Positions 1 through 8,570 are shown, counted from the first letter of the stretch. The stretch is DNA of 64,000 bases from Bradyrhizobium diazoefficiens (GCF_016599855.1 NZ_CP067041.1:4712001-4776000); one strand, 5' to 3'. Notes: generated by a model from the letters alone, not told the origin. Translations and numbers: made by a program.

Positions 1-667
1 GCGACCAGGCGCGGGCGGGTTCGGCGAACATGGCAGCCACGGCGGGCGCCAGACGCGGATGACCTGCCAACGCCAACAGGCCACGCGGTGCATCTTCGGC
101 TTCGCTTGCGAGCCGCAGCACAAGCGCGAACATCGCGGTCGACAGCGCGTTCAGCATCGCGCGCCCCCCGAGACGGTCATCCGCCGTCTCGCCGCGCAAC
201 AGCGCGACCAGGCCGGTGAGTTGCGTAGCATTTTCTCCTCCGTCGTTACCACCGGCATGCACGACCAGACGAGGCGGCAGATAACTGCGAACGAGGCGGT
301 CGTGCGGGGGCGCGATAGCAAAATGTCCGCACAACAGGTCCAGCCGCTCGCCCCTGCCGGCGTTCTCGCTGATTACGAGATTGAGCTCTTGGCGGTTTCG
401 TGCCGGCTTCGGCCGTGCGCCGCTGCCGTCATGCATGACATGCCGTGGGTTGCCCGGCAGCAGCAGGATGTCGCCGGTCTCGAGCCGCAGCGGCTTGCCG
501 CCGGCCGGATCCTCCAACACGGCCGAGCCGCCGACGACCGCGTGATAAGGGATCTCGTTCGCTTCGCCCGGACCCTGATCTATTCGCCATGGCTCGCCGT
601 AGGAGCAGCGCAAGTCCAAACGGCCGCGCACCGGCATCATCTCGAACAACCTGCTGAGCCAGTCCAT
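1..667 (-). CDS. RclR-like AraC-family regulator, C-terminus cut by window edge
   Basis: The visible 222 residues, open from ATG at 667 to the window edge, form an N-terminal cupin (AraC_binding/Cupin_6 type) and the start of the first helix-turn-helix of an AraC regulator. Cys21, His42, His76 and Cys113 (in LLCGHF) match in order the redox cysteines and zinc-site histidines I recall for E. coli RclR, the HOCl-responsive activator. It is divergent from an AhpD-like gene and an RclC-like DUF417 gene, the natural targets. A close intact paralogue lies at 42513-43526 and a frameshifted one at 27040-28071. Role in reactive chlorine or related oxidant sensing is inferred from these residues and the neighbour. 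Confidence 0.8.
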   Translation of the reverse strand, partial: MDWLSRLFEMMPVRGRLDLRCSYGEPWRIDQGPGEANEIPYHAVVGGSAVLEDPAGGKPLRLETGDILLLPGNPRHVMHDGSGARPKPARNRQELNLVISENAGRGERLDLLCGHFAIAPPHDRLVRSYLPPRLVVHAGGNDGGENATQLTGLVALLRGETADDRLGGRAMLNALSTAMFALVLRLASEAEDAPRGLLALAGHPRLAPAVAAMFAEPARAWS

Positions 668-803
668 CGCGATCTCCCCCTAGCGAGCCGACATGAGACG
701 ATATGGCATATTTCTGCGTTTTTGCGACATTCAAAGCCTCATATGGGGCTCTTATTGTCACTCCGCAATCGTTCACCACCCAACCGACCAAGGAGTGCCA
801 AGC
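668..803. promoter_or_regulatory. Divergent promoter region of RclR-like module 1
   Basis: This 136-bp gap separates the divergent regulator and the AhpD-like gene. It shares blocks with the equivalent gap of module 2 (28072-28199): TTGCGACATT, then ATTGTCACTCCGCAATCGT, then AAGGAGTGCCA just before the start codon. Conservation across two otherwise diverged copies suggests binding sites for the regulator. The exact operator cannot be fixed by eye. Confidence 0.5.
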
Positions 804-1340
804 ATGTCCCGTCTTTCAGTCCCCAATCTCGAATCTGATACCGGTCCGTCAGGCCAAGTCTATGCCCAGATCAAAAAGGCGATCGGCAGCGTGCCGAATA
901 CCTTCGCGGCAATCGCTGCCCATGGCCCAGCCGCCCTCAAGGCCATCCTCGCCGCCGACACTGTGCTCGCTGCTGGATCGCTGTCGAAGCGCGACCAGGA
1001 AACCATCAAGCTGATTATTTCCGAGGTCGCGGGTTGCGACTACTGCGTCGCCGCGCACAGCCTGCTCGGCAAGCTCGCGGGCCTGAAGCCTGACGAGTTG
1101 AAGAACATCCGCGAGCGCCGGGTGACCGGCGATGAGAAGCGCGACGCGTTGATCCGCTTCGTCCGCAAACTCGCGCAGTCCAGCGGCACCGTCAGCGACG
1201 AGGAGTTCGCCGCGATCAAGGCCGCCGGCTACAGCAACGCCCAGCTGGTCGAGATCAGCCTCGCTTTCGCGACCACCGTCTTCACTAACGTCTTCAACCG
1301 CATCAACGACACCGAGATCGACTTCTCCGCCGTCGCATGA
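804..1340 (+). CDS. AhpD-like carboxymuconolactone decarboxylase-family protein (module 1)
   Basis: 178 residues of the CMD/AhpD fold, a family containing thiol peroxidase partners. The CxxC-x-x-H active motif reads CDYCVAAH, followed by the family pattern in which the second half begins RDALIRFVRKLA. The start at 804 is chosen because AAGGAG at 790-795 sits just upstream, and because the copy at 28200 starts at the same residue (MSRL). It is followed 46 bp later by a DUF417 gene. Together with the divergent RclR-like regulator it suggests an oxidant-defence operon in which an AhpD-type protein stands where E. coli has RclA/RclB. Substrate unknown. Confidence 0.85.
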   Translation: MSRLSVPNLESDTGPSGQVYAQIKKAIGSVPNTFAAIAAHGPAALKAILAADTVLAAGSLSKRDQETIKLIISEVAGCDYCVAAHSLLGKLAGLKPDELKNIRERRVTGDEKRDALIRFVRKLAQSSGTVSDEEFAAIKAAGYSNAQLVEISLAFATTVFTNVFNRINDTEIDFSAVA

Positions 1341-1386
1341 AGCGATGCTGCGATCAGTCAGATCTCCAGCAAAAAGGATCACGACC

Positions 1387-1890
1387 ATGAGTACGCTCTC
1401 TATTACCGCTCAAAACCCGATCGTCCGCGCGCTGTACCGGTCCGGCCTCCTCGCCGAGGATCTCGACTATCACGTCGTCCGGGCCTCGATGGTCATCATG
1501 TTCCTCTTCTTTGGTTATCAGAAGTGGTTTCCGTACGAGTTCGAACGGCTGGTTCCGTTCATCAGCAACGGGCCGCTGATCTGGTGGCTCTATCCGGTCT
1601 TCGGCCACGCGGGCGCAAGCTACTTCCTGGGCGCCTCTGAGTTTACCTTCGGAGCCCTGCTGCTCGCGGGATTCTGGGACAAGCGCCTCGGCGTCCTCGG
1701 CGCTCTCGGCTCGACGGGGACCTTCATTGCGACCGTAACCATTATCCCCTTCATGCCGGAGGGCTGGGACGTGGCTGCGGGCGGCTTTCCTGCGATGACC
1801 GGCAACGTGCCTTTCCTGATGAAGGACGTCGTGCTGCTCGCGGTCTCGCTCTACCTGCTGAGACAAGACGTGGTTCGCCTGACGCGGTAA
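1387..1890 (+). CDS. DUF417 (RclC/YkgB-like) inner-membrane protein
   Basis: 167 residues with about four hydrophobic segments, typical of the DUF417 family that includes E. coli RclC, part of the reactive-chlorine-resistance operon. Family blocks visible are FGYQKWFPYE, the GPLIWWLYP segment and the C-terminal ALLLAGFWDKRLG and MKDVVLLAVSLYLL stretches. It is the last gene of module 1 and is followed by a strong hairpin at 1917. The start at 1387 matches the start of the broken copy at 28779. Molecular function of the family is not established; membrane stress protection is inferred. Confidence 0.8.
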   Translation: MSTLSITAQNPIVRALYRSGLLAEDLDYHVVRASMVIMFLFFGYQKWFPYEFERLVPFISNGPLIWWLYPVFGHAGASYFLGASEFTFGALLLAGFWDKRLGVLGALGSTGTFIATVTIIPFMPEGWDVAAGGFPAMTGNVPFLMKDVVLLAVSLYLLRQDVVRLTR

Positions 1891-1916
1891 TGCGCACTCC
1901 CGCTGATGGCGTTGCG

Positions 1917-1945
1917 TCGCCGGCGAGCTTCACGCTCGCCGGCGA
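1917..1945 (+). terminator. Strong hairpin after module 1
   Basis: A perfect 12-bp stem (TCGCCGGCGAGC, loop TTCAC, GCTCGCCGGCGA) starts 27 bp after the DUF417 stop codon. No clear T-run follows, so it may act as a terminator or as an mRNA 3' stabiliser. The corresponding place after module 2 (about 29313-29341) has only an imperfect version. Confidence 0.7.
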
Positions 1946-2273
1946 TTGCGCGTCTGGCCGCGAGCTCTCCCAATGGCGCTTTCCTGCAACATTTGTGGCA
2001 TATTAGCGGTTGCAATTACGACTTCCGGCTCGGCCCCTAGGTTTCTTCGCGCCGTGTCGTCACCGGCTCTTGCCCGAAACCGAAGATGAGCGCTCTTCTA
2101 GCAGCTTTCCCCGCCGCCGCCGCGACTCTCCCGAGCCCCCGCCAGCGGCATACTTCAGTGTCTAGGGGCGCTATCGGTAGGCCGAGCGTCATTGGGTGAG
2201 CGCTTCTGGTCGATGAGGGGCCTCGTACCGGTCGCCCGAAGCGGACCCACCTTCCGCGCTCAGGCCGCGGACC
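1946..2273. other. Intergenic, no gene seen
   Basis: I see no convincing coding frame, RNA gene or repeat here. Confidence 0.5.
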
Positions 2274-2507
2274 TCAGAGCAAGGTGACGGCCGATGCACG
2301 AACCATGATCTTGTCCTGCTGGAAGTCGGCCTCCAATCGCCGCCGGTAGCTGGTCCACCAAGACTCCTCCAGTGTTTCAGTCAAGACTTCGAACACTCTG
2401 ATCTCGTCGCGAAGCGTCTTGTCGCGAACCGTCTTGTGCCCCTCCCGAGTCGTGCCTTGGGCAGGAGAACGGGTGAATGCCGTCAATCCGCCAAAGCGCT
2501 CAGTCAA
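2274..2507 (-). CDS. Small hypothetical protein
   Basis: 77 residues with a credible charged C-terminal half containing ETWW-like ESWWTSYRRRLEADF and ending VRASAVTLL. The first 25 residues look less protein-like, so the true start may be internal or the gene may be truncated. No domain recognised. It lies in a remnant-rich stretch, and a pseudogene is possible. Confidence 0.3.
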   Translation of the reverse strand: MTERFGGLTAFTRSPAQGTTREGHKTVRDKTLRDEIRVFEVLTETLEESWWTSYRRRLEADFQQDKIMVRASAVTLL

Positions 2508-2738
2508 CCTCTCGCGGGGCGCGCAAAACTCCTCGGAATCGAACGGCCGTGCCTTCCTTCGTTGTCGTTCAGGGGAAGAAGTATCTCGCCCAGGTGTATC
2601 GGAGACTTTTCCCTTCAGAACCGTAGCAATCCGAACATGAAAAGCAGCGCGACCGTAATGAGGGCAGAGACCAGCAGAGAGCCAAAACAGCCAGGCGGTT
2701 CGAGAAGAAGAAGAATATGTTGGGCCTGCGAAGGTCGG
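2508..2738. other. Intergenic, no firm gene
   Basis: A minus-strand frame here ends in a hydrophobic run (GSLLVSALITVALLFMFGLL) that could be a lost membrane segment. Start and length cannot be supported. Confidence 0.25.
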
Positions 2739-3005
2739 TTAACCAGCCAACCCCGACGGCGTTCCGGAATGCCGGCCGTCTGCCCCTGGTCTGTCGTCAA
2801 GAAGTGTGCCGATCAGTCGGAGCAGCGCCTGGTGTTCGGGGCCGCTTCCGCCCGTGCGAAGGAATTGTCCGATCTCCGTCAGCGAAGTCCGTCCGCCGGA
2901 GCTGCGGTTCGGCTCGTGCTCCACCATCGGCACACCGGATTGCTGATCCCGAACCAGCCGCCAGATGTCACTATTGGCGCTTTCGTAGAGAACTCTCGCG
3001 GTCAT
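2739..3005 (-). CDS. Conserved hypothetical protein of a Rhizobiales small-protein family
   Basis: 88 residues. The core pattern, VLYESANSDIWRLVRD then a HEPNRSSGGRTS block, EIGQFL and GPEHQALLRLIGTL, matches a short hypothetical family that I recall as common in Bradyrhizobium and relatives. No function is known. The start is placed at the Met immediately before TARVLYES, since upstream residues do not fit the family. The last 15 residues (after LLDDRP) look unlike the rest and may reflect a frameshift near the stop. Confidence 0.5.
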   Translation of the reverse strand: MTARVLYESANSDIWRLVRDQQSGVPMVEHEPNRSSGGRTSLTEIGQFLRTGGSGPEHQALLRLIGTLLDDRPGADGRHSGTPSGLAG

Positions 3006-3374
3006 GCCGTTCAACAGCTTTGGCCGAGCGGTGTTCCCTATAAGTGGCAGGGTAAGAACCAACGCTCAAGCGCCGCGTTGAGTCTCCAATGTCGGACGCT
3101 TTTGATTATTTTCGTGCCCACGCGATCCGAGCCCTTTGCAAGGCACGAACGATGCCTTGCGGCAGTGACCGGGAGGTCGGCACGGTCTCGTGCGGAACAA
3201 GCGCGCGCCAGCGCCCCTTCGTGTTCTTCGCCGCCAGGCTCAGTCCGTGGACCAATCGTCCTCGGTCAACTTCGTCTCCAGGCGCAAGGTCCGCTGCGCT
3301 ACAGTGCCGAAACCGAGTACCCGATATCAGGACGAACTTGAACTGCCCGGCGAGCAGCATCTGCAGGATAGGCG
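3006..3374. other. No gene supported
   Basis: Several overlapping open frames exist on both strands but none has a recognisable motif. Probably remnant sequence. Confidence 0.3.
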
Positions 3375-3890
3375 TCAGCGCGTCTCAGGGTATGCCGATG
3401 TTTCCGGTATGCCGTCCGGAGAGGCATTGAGCGACCCGAGCGCGATCGGCTTCAAGTCCTTGCGCCGCTCTTCCTCGGGGTCGGTCGAAGGGAGCGGCGA
3501 GATCTCCGCCCTGTCGGTCTTCAGGCCCGCCTGCCCGTACTGCCGTGAACCGTCATGACGTTCGCGCGCTCTGCCGCAGTCGCAGGATCGAAAAGAGGCC
3601 GGGAAAGCACGAAGTCGAACGATGACTTCGCCTGCTCGGTTACCGTCGCTAGCGATACTATTGAGCGACCGGCGAACTTCTTCCAGATTTGGCGGTTGAG
3701 CGCTCAGCCAGTCCAATCCGGCCTGTGCGTTAAGCGCCGTCGCCGTGATCGTATTGACGATCGCACCATAGATACGCACCAGCTCCGCCGAGGTCTGAAA
3801 TGGCATCTGCCCGTTCGCTTCGGTCGTAGCTCCCTCCGTTTTCTGAAACGAGCGCCGCGCACGCCGCTTCTTGCGTATCCGTTGATTCAT
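3375..3890 (-). pseudogene. Remnant of a sensor histidine kinase dimerisation domain
   Basis: Residues about 35-95 read like the helical dimerisation region of rhizobial PAS-type sensor kinases: NAQAGLDWLSAQPPNLEEVR followed by SLNSIASDGNRAGEVIVRLRA. The usual preceding H-box (a HEVNQPLA-like motif) is replaced by an unrelated stretch with no phosphorylatable His, and after LRAF the frame turns into non-kinase sequence with no N, G1 or G2 boxes of the ATPase domain. This is therefore a fragment with both ends lost. Confidence 0.5.
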
Positions 3891-4129
3891 CCCTGTGCTC
3901 CTTTATGCTATTCGAACTTTGGCGAAGACTTCGCTATTCAAGGAGGCGGCGGCAGAGGTGTCGCAGCAACATCAATCGTCCCATCGGGAAGTATCGCCGA
4001 TCTTCTCCCTTGAATGGATGCCGAGCTTTGGATTACTCCCGACTGCGCGGCCTTACTCGCGTCGCCGCTACACGTTGCCGCGGCAGCATTTGTTGCCATT
4101 GCTCGTTTCTTTTTTGCTGCAAGATCGCC

Positions 4130-4303
4130 TCGTCGCACCCGAGTAATTTCCTGAAACGGCCCGTCACAATGAAGCGACCGATGTTTCTTCTAAAAAGGTG
4201 CTGGCGCCCGCCAGAAAAGAGCCTCACCGCCGCGAAATACTTACGAACTCCCGCTGCTTGAAGTATAGCTGCACGACTCAGGCTTTCTGAATTTCACGGG
4301 CAT
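4130..4303 (-). pseudogene. Decayed copy of the small secreted protein gene at 15920-16192
   Basis: Read on the minus strand, KFRKPES-CSY-SSSG aligns with KIRKPETSCSYALSSGD of the intact protein. A stop follows, and the following nucleotides still match the stretch encoding GEALCWR. The signal peptide is gone. A copy of the dispersed element (4468-4508) lies about 165 bp upstream in the same orientation. Confidence 0.5.
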
Positions 4304-4467
4304 TTTTCCTCCTCTTGGCTCAGACGGCATCCTCAAATCGGCTGGTGAATCGCAGGCCCGCACTTGAATCTGATCGCGGTCACCTGCCGCTCGCCTCTGT
4401 TCCAGCGCCCGCTCACCGCGCGGTTGCCTAGCAGCCTTGGTTTTACTTTACTCCGCGAGCTGGAGTG

Positions 4468-4508
4468 TTGAATGCTACCGAGGATCAAACATATGCTCGA
4501 TCGTATCA
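4468..4508 (-). repeat. Dispersed element copy C
   Basis: Minus-strand core GAGCATATGTTTGATCCTCG, then GTAGCATTCAAC. One of eight related copies in the window (others near 24547, 37487, 42458, 46277, 50331, 52644 and 59221). It reads into the decayed secreted-protein copy downstream. Confidence 0.65.
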
Positions 4509-4867
4509 CCGAGCTCGCTGACACTTCGAATGCGGTTGGGTTTAGTAATGCCGGACTAACTCCGGTTCGTTGAGACCCTTGCGCTGGCGAGCAGCAATCA
4601 ACTGAGCGTCAATTCTCACTCTTAGAGTGCTCCCTAGTTCCCCTGAAGCTGCGCCAAGACGGAGCTCTCCCGCCACATCCTCACCGTCCGAACTTCGGAC
4701 CTGATGTGCTCGCCCGCGTCGACGAATCGAGACCGGGCATTTCACGCATCACAAGGAAAACGTGATCGATGTTAATGCGTAGCGTCCTTAACCGCTCTCG
4801 TAAGCCCCCATATCGAGCTGACATTTCTGCGCACGGGACGAGTGTCAGAAGCTATGACTGAAGAGCA
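4509..4867. other. Intergenic, no gene seen
   Basis: No open frame here has a recognisable motif. The stretch holds the 3' flank of the transporter gene and little else that I can support. Confidence 0.4.
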
Positions 4868-6460
4868 TCAGTGAGAGATCGCGCTAGTTTCAGCACCAAT
4901 GCCGGTCAGCGCCCGCACCTGAAGAGTCGCGAAACGCTCTTCACTGGTTGGCTCTGCTGCAGAGAGCACCGTTCCGAGCCAACCAGCGATAAAGCTCAAC
5001 GGAATGCTGATGATCCCTGGATTGATAAGCGATATGAGCGGCTGGACTTCCGGCAAGATCAATCCCTTCGGTCCAATGACCGCGGGCCCCACCAAAACGA
5101 GCCCCACAGCACTAACGACTCCGGTGATGAGTGCCGACATCGCTCCAACGGTGTTAAATCTACGCCAGTAGAGCGAGTACAAAATTACGGGAAGGTTTGC
5201 GCTTGCCGCAACAGCGAAGGCCAAACCGACCAAGAATGCGACATTGAGCGATTTGGTCGCTAAGGCCAAGACAACGGCAATTGCGCCGACAGAAATGGTT
5301 GCGATCTTCGCCGCCCTCACCTCGCTCTGTTCGCTCCCGCCCCCTCTTTTAATGACGTGCGTATAAACGTCGTGAGCAATATTCGAGGCTGCGGCCATCA
5401 GCAGTCCCGCAACCACCGCAAGGATAGTTGCAAAGGTGACGGCAGACACGAATGAGACCAAAATCTCGCCACCCAGCGTGCCGTTTCCGCCACCCAATTC
5501 CAGGGCAAGGAGAGGCGCCGCGCTGTTTCCGGCTTTGTTTGCAGCCAAGATGGTAGTCCGTCCAACAAGCGCTGCGGCACCAAAGCCAATGATCGTCGTC
5601 ATTATGCAGTACGCGCCAACCACACCTATTACCCAATTGGCGGAGATACGCGCATCTTTAGCGAGTGGAACCGTGTAGAACCGCATCATGATATGCGGAA
5701 GACCCGCGGTACCGAGAGCCAACGCAACACCTAGAGATACAAGATCAAGCTTGTTCGAGAAATAGAGTCCAGGCTCCAGGAACGAGTCGCCTTGTCCGCT
5801 CTCCTTGGCTGCAGCGGATAGCAGCGCATCGAGACTAAAATTGAACCGCTGCAAGAGAAGGAACGTAAGAAGGACGATCGCCCCCATTATGAGCAGCGCC
5901 TTGACAATTTGAACGTAGGTAGTAGCGACCATGCCCCCGAAAAGAACGTAAGCGACCATCAACGCGCCCACCAATACGATTACTATATTCGGATCAACCG
6001 GCAGCAAGAGTGAAGCAATCGCGCTAGCGCCCACTAGCTGCGCCAACAGATAGAACAACCCAATAGTGACTGATGAGAAGGCTGATGCCGCCCGAACGGG
6101 TCGGGCCTTCAACCGATATGCCATCACGTCAGATAGCGTGTACTTTCCGGAGTTCCGCAATGGCTCCGCAACAAGCAATAAGATAATTATCCAACCAACG
6201 ATAAAGCCAAACGAATAGATCAACCCGTCAAATCCAAACAGGGATGCTAATCCTGCGATTCCAAGGAAGGATGCCGCTGACATGTAATCGCCGCAGATCG
6301 CCAGGCCATTTTGCCAACCGGACAGCCGACGCCCCGCCACGAAGAAACCGGTCGCGTTTTTTGCTCTTCGGATGGACCAATAAGTGAGCCCAAGACTCAG
6401 AGCGATAAAGCCAGCAAAGAAGGCAACGGTGAACCAATGCCCATGAGCGGAACTGATCAT
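4868..6460 (-). CDS. actP: ActP-like cation/monocarboxylate symporter (SSS family)
   Basis: 530 residues with about 13 membrane segments, the normal length for ActP/MctC-type sodium:solute symporters, which take up acetate and other short monocarboxylates. Family landmarks include FFVAGRRLSGWQNGLAICGDYMSAASFLG-type sequence near residues 40-68, YTLSDVMAYR near 107, and LPHIMMRFYTVP near 258. It overlaps the stop of the upstream DUF485 gene by 4 bp, so the pair is translationally coupled as in yjcH-actP. A LysR gene diverges from the pair, and a CaaD-like tautomerase with a related upstream sequence is 1.1 kb beyond. Substrate could be acetate or a halogenated or unsaturated acid. Confidence 0.85.
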   Translation of the reverse strand: MISSAHGHWFTVAFFAGFIALSLGLTYWSIRRAKNATGFFVAGRRLSGWQNGLAICGDYMSAASFLGIAGLASLFGFDGLIYSFGFIVGWIIILLLVAEPLRNSGKYTLSDVMAYRLKARPVRAASAFSSVTIGLFYLLAQLVGASAIASLLLPVDPNIVIVLVGALMVAYVLFGGMVATTYVQIVKALLIMGAIVLLTFLLLQRFNFSLDALLSAAAKESGQGDSFLEPGLYFSNKLDLVSLGVALALGTAGLPHIMMRFYTVPLAKDARISANWVIGVVGAYCIMTTIIGFGAAALVGRTTILAANKAGNSAAPLLALELGGGNGTLGGEILVSFVSAVTFATILAVVAGLLMAAASNIAHDVYTHVIKRGGGSEQSEVRAAKIATISVGAIAVVLALATKSLNVAFLVGLAFAVAASANLPVILYSLYWRRFNTVGAMSALITGVVSAVGLVLVGPAVIGPKGLILPEVQPLISLINPGIISIPLSFIAGWLGTVLSAAEPTSEERFATLQVRALTGIGAETSAISH

Positions 6461-6843
6461 CGTTTTGCCCCCGTCGTCTCCGATTTGCGCACGGCCTCGA
6501 ATGCTTGCCGCACGATGGGGTCGACCGTCTTGCCGACCTCTCTCGTGTAAACAATCGCCACGGAAAACGTCATCACAAACTGCGCGATTGCCAACACATA
6601 GGCTACATTCACGGAGCCGACGACCTTGTGGGTAACTACCCCAGGAAAATAGGCTAAGAAGATCAACGAGCCGAGATAAATTACCGAGCTCGCGGCAACC
6701 AGCGGCGCAACTATTCGAAATCGACGGCTTGCAATCACCGCAGCGAAATGTCCCGAAGCGAGGTTTTGGCCGGCTTCCGTCGGCCTGAAGTCCGAAACCG
6801 GGCGCTTGCCGTCAAAGGAGTGCGCCGCATCTGTAACCACCAT
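6457..6843 (-). CDS. DUF485 membrane protein, ActP partner
   Basis: 128 residues from the chosen start, with two hydrophobic helices typical of DUF485 (IYLGSLIFLAYFP and VAYVLAIAQFVMTFSVAIVYTR). Genes of this family (YjcH) almost always precede actP-type symporters, as here with a 4-bp overlap. Starts at 6888, 6915 and 6966 are also open; 6843 has GGAG at a good distance and gives the usual family length. Role in symporter assembly or function is inferred from linkage. Confidence 0.75.
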   Translation of the reverse strand: MVVTDAAHSFDGKRPVSDFRPTEAGQNLASGHFAAVIASRRFRIVAPLVAASSVIYLGSLIFLAYFPGVVTHKVVGSVNVAYVLAIAQFVMTFSVAIVYTREVGKTVDPIVRQAFEAVRKSETTGAKR

Positions 6844-6932
6844 CACGTGCTCCGTTCGCTTCCGGACCGTCGCCGCCGATCCACGCATCGCATCCGTCTC
6901 GCTACTTCGACCCATAATGGACGATGCCGGGC

Positions 6933-6982
6933 AATAAATGAAATCGTTTGTATTTATTTCGGCCATAATCTATGTTTATGCC
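6933..6982. promoter_or_regulatory. Divergent LysR/transporter control region
   Basis: AT-rich segment before the LysR start with an inverted pair AATAAAT (6933-6939) and ATTTATT (6952-6958). Positions 6941-6980 match 8531-8570, upstream of the tautomerase gene, at 30 of 40 bases. A shared LysR-type binding region is likely. Confidence 0.55.
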
Positions 6983-7891
6983 ATGGAGCTCTATCAAATC
7001 CGGCAATTTGTGGCCGTCGTCGAATCTGGCAGCTTTACCAGAGGCGCCGCTCGCGCCTCGGTTTCGCAGCCTGCAATATCTGCATCGATTGCGAAGCTTG
7101 AGTTGGAACTGGGTCAGAAGCTGCTGGAAAGGCGGCGCGGCTCGGTGGTACCGACCGGCGCTGGTGTAAAACTGCTGGCGAAGGCCAACGAGATCCTGTC
7201 CGTCTGCAACAGCATCAAGATGGATCTACGATCTACTTCTGAAGTCAATGTCTTGCAGATTGGGGTACTACGAACACTTCCGACCAGTCATGTTGCAGCT
7301 CTGCTGGATGCCTTTCGCCGTTGCAACCCGGATGTTGCGGTCCAATTGTTCGAGGGAACGCGAGAAGACCTGGAGCAACGCTTAGGCCAGAAGAAACTTC
7401 AGCTGTGCCTGACTAGCTTGAAAAATTGCGAGAATAGGAGGAACACCGTTACTCTGTTGACTGAGCCGTACGTGCTTGCAGTTAGCGCTGATCATCGGCT
7501 GGCCAAACGGCCGTCGATCTTACTTCAAGAGATCGCCGGTGAGCGGTTTATTTCTCGAACGGGCTGCGAAACTTTTCAGACCACCACCGCATTATTCCGA
7601 GCTCGCGGAATTCGCACCAACGTTGTTTATCGAACAGACCAGGATGATCGCGCCTTGGGATTGGTTGCGGCGGGCGTCGGGGTCGCCTTGATGCCAGCAC
7701 TTTATCATGCGCCTGGTGTCTTCAACATTCCCATCAAGGATTTCCCGCTAACGCGAACAATCGGTCTTAGATGGGCGCCTCGGGCCCAGAAAAACGAGGC
7801 GCTGCAGGCGCTCATCACGTTTACTTCCAACCATAGTTGGGGCTCGGATCTATTCTCCGGAGTCAATCGGCGAATTGTACGAACGGCTTAG
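6983..7891 (+). CDS. LysR-family regulator
   Basis: 302 residues. The winged helix-turn-helix fills residues 1-60 (MELYQIRQFVAVVESGSF, then RASVSQPAISASIAKLE), followed by an effector-binding domain with SADHRLAK and GLVAAGVGVALMP blocks. The start at 6983 gives the canonical LysR N-terminus; an in-frame ATG at 6938 would add 15 atypical residues. It diverges from the DUF485-ActP pair and probably controls it. The related sequence before the tautomerase gene suggests that gene is a second target. Confidence 0.9.
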   Translation: MELYQIRQFVAVVESGSFTRGAARASVSQPAISASIAKLELELGQKLLERRRGSVVPTGAGVKLLAKANEILSVCNSIKMDLRSTSEVNVLQIGVLRTLPTSHVAALLDAFRRCNPDVAVQLFEGTREDLEQRLGQKKLQLCLTSLKNCENRRNTVTLLTEPYVLAVSADHRLAKRPSILLQEIAGERFISRTGCETFQTTTALFRARGIRTNVVYRTDQDDRALGLVAAGVGVALMPALYHAPGVFNIPIKDFPLTRTIGLRWAPRAQKNEALQALITFTSNHSWGSDLFSGVNRRIVRTA

Positions 7892-7958
7892 TTAGGCAAG
7901 GTACCCTTGCCGAACAGCCACCGCGGCAGGCTCGATTCTCGTTCGAACTCTAACGCCG

Positions 7959-8396
7959 TCAGGAGAGCGCCGTGAGGCGCACCTGCAGAGCTTCAGGCAT
8001 GCTCGCAAACCACTTATCCTCCTGTCCAGGAGGTGGAAGAACCTGTCCAAACTCTAAGACGCCTTCCGCAGGGATGTCAGAGATGTAAATCCACACGTTC
8101 TCCCGTTCGACGTCGGCGATATTGCTGACATCGTGGGCGATCCGCTCCATGATTGCCTTCTTCTGTCCTTCGGTGCGACCACTTCTGATATCGGCGCGTA
8201 TCCATATAAGCCCTTCGGGCGCTGGTTGGCCGCCGATGAAATGAGACGCGGGCAGGATATCGTTGAACATGACTTGCACAAAGTAGCGTGGAGCGACCGC
8301 TTCCTCAGCATGGATGGCAGTGATGGTCGCGGCGATCTCCGTCCGTTGCGTCGGTGTCAACCGCCCTGCGGCTGTCGAACAAACATAGGTAGGCAT
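7959..8396 (-). CDS. cis-CaaD-like tautomerase-superfamily enzyme
   Basis: 145 residues after Met removal. Counting from the catalytic N-terminal proline (MPTY), the protein has Pro1, His28, Arg70, Arg73, Tyr103 and Glu114, the six residues described for cis-3-chloroacrylic acid dehalogenase, at identical positions. Overall resemblance to the cis-CaaD/Cg10062 group is clear (GRLTPTQR, FIGGQP, VWIYISDIP, FGQVLPPPG). Such enzymes hydrate 3-haloacrylates or acetylenic acids towards malonate semialdehyde. The start at 8396 exposes Pro1; an upstream ATG at 8411 would bury it. Substrate is uncertain, since Cg10062 has the same residues but is a poor dehalogenase. Confidence 0.85.
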   Translation of the reverse strand: MPTYVCSTAAGRLTPTQRTEIAATITAIHAEEAVAPRYFVQVMFNDILPASHFIGGQPAPEGLIWIRADIRSGRTEGQKKAIMERIAHDVSNIADVERENVWIYISDIPAEGVLEFGQVLPPPGQEDKWFASMPEALQVRLTALS

Positions 8397-8530
8397 GGCT
8401 TCGATCCTCATGTGAAATACTCTTGATCCGCGTCGAAATCGGTCTTGATATCATTAGAGATAGGGGCCGCCGCCCCTGCCTGCCGATTTCCAATCGCCGC
8501 TGCATAATGGATGACGACTTGCCATAACTG

Positions 8531-8570
8531 AAATTGTTTATACTTATTCTGATCATAATCCGTGACTATG
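8531..8570. promoter_or_regulatory. LysR-type control sequence upstream of the tautomerase gene
   Basis: Matches 6941-6980 at 30 of 40 bases, including GTTT, TTATT and CATAATC blocks with the same spacing. On the plus strand it leads into an ATG (8568) followed by about 30 codons that are not LysR-like, suggesting a lost divergent gene. Confidence 0.5.

Noticed and set aside
59..838. Long plus-strand open frame over the first AraC gene
   Set aside because: Its residues are the antisense of a clear AraC cupin domain, and no family pattern is visible.
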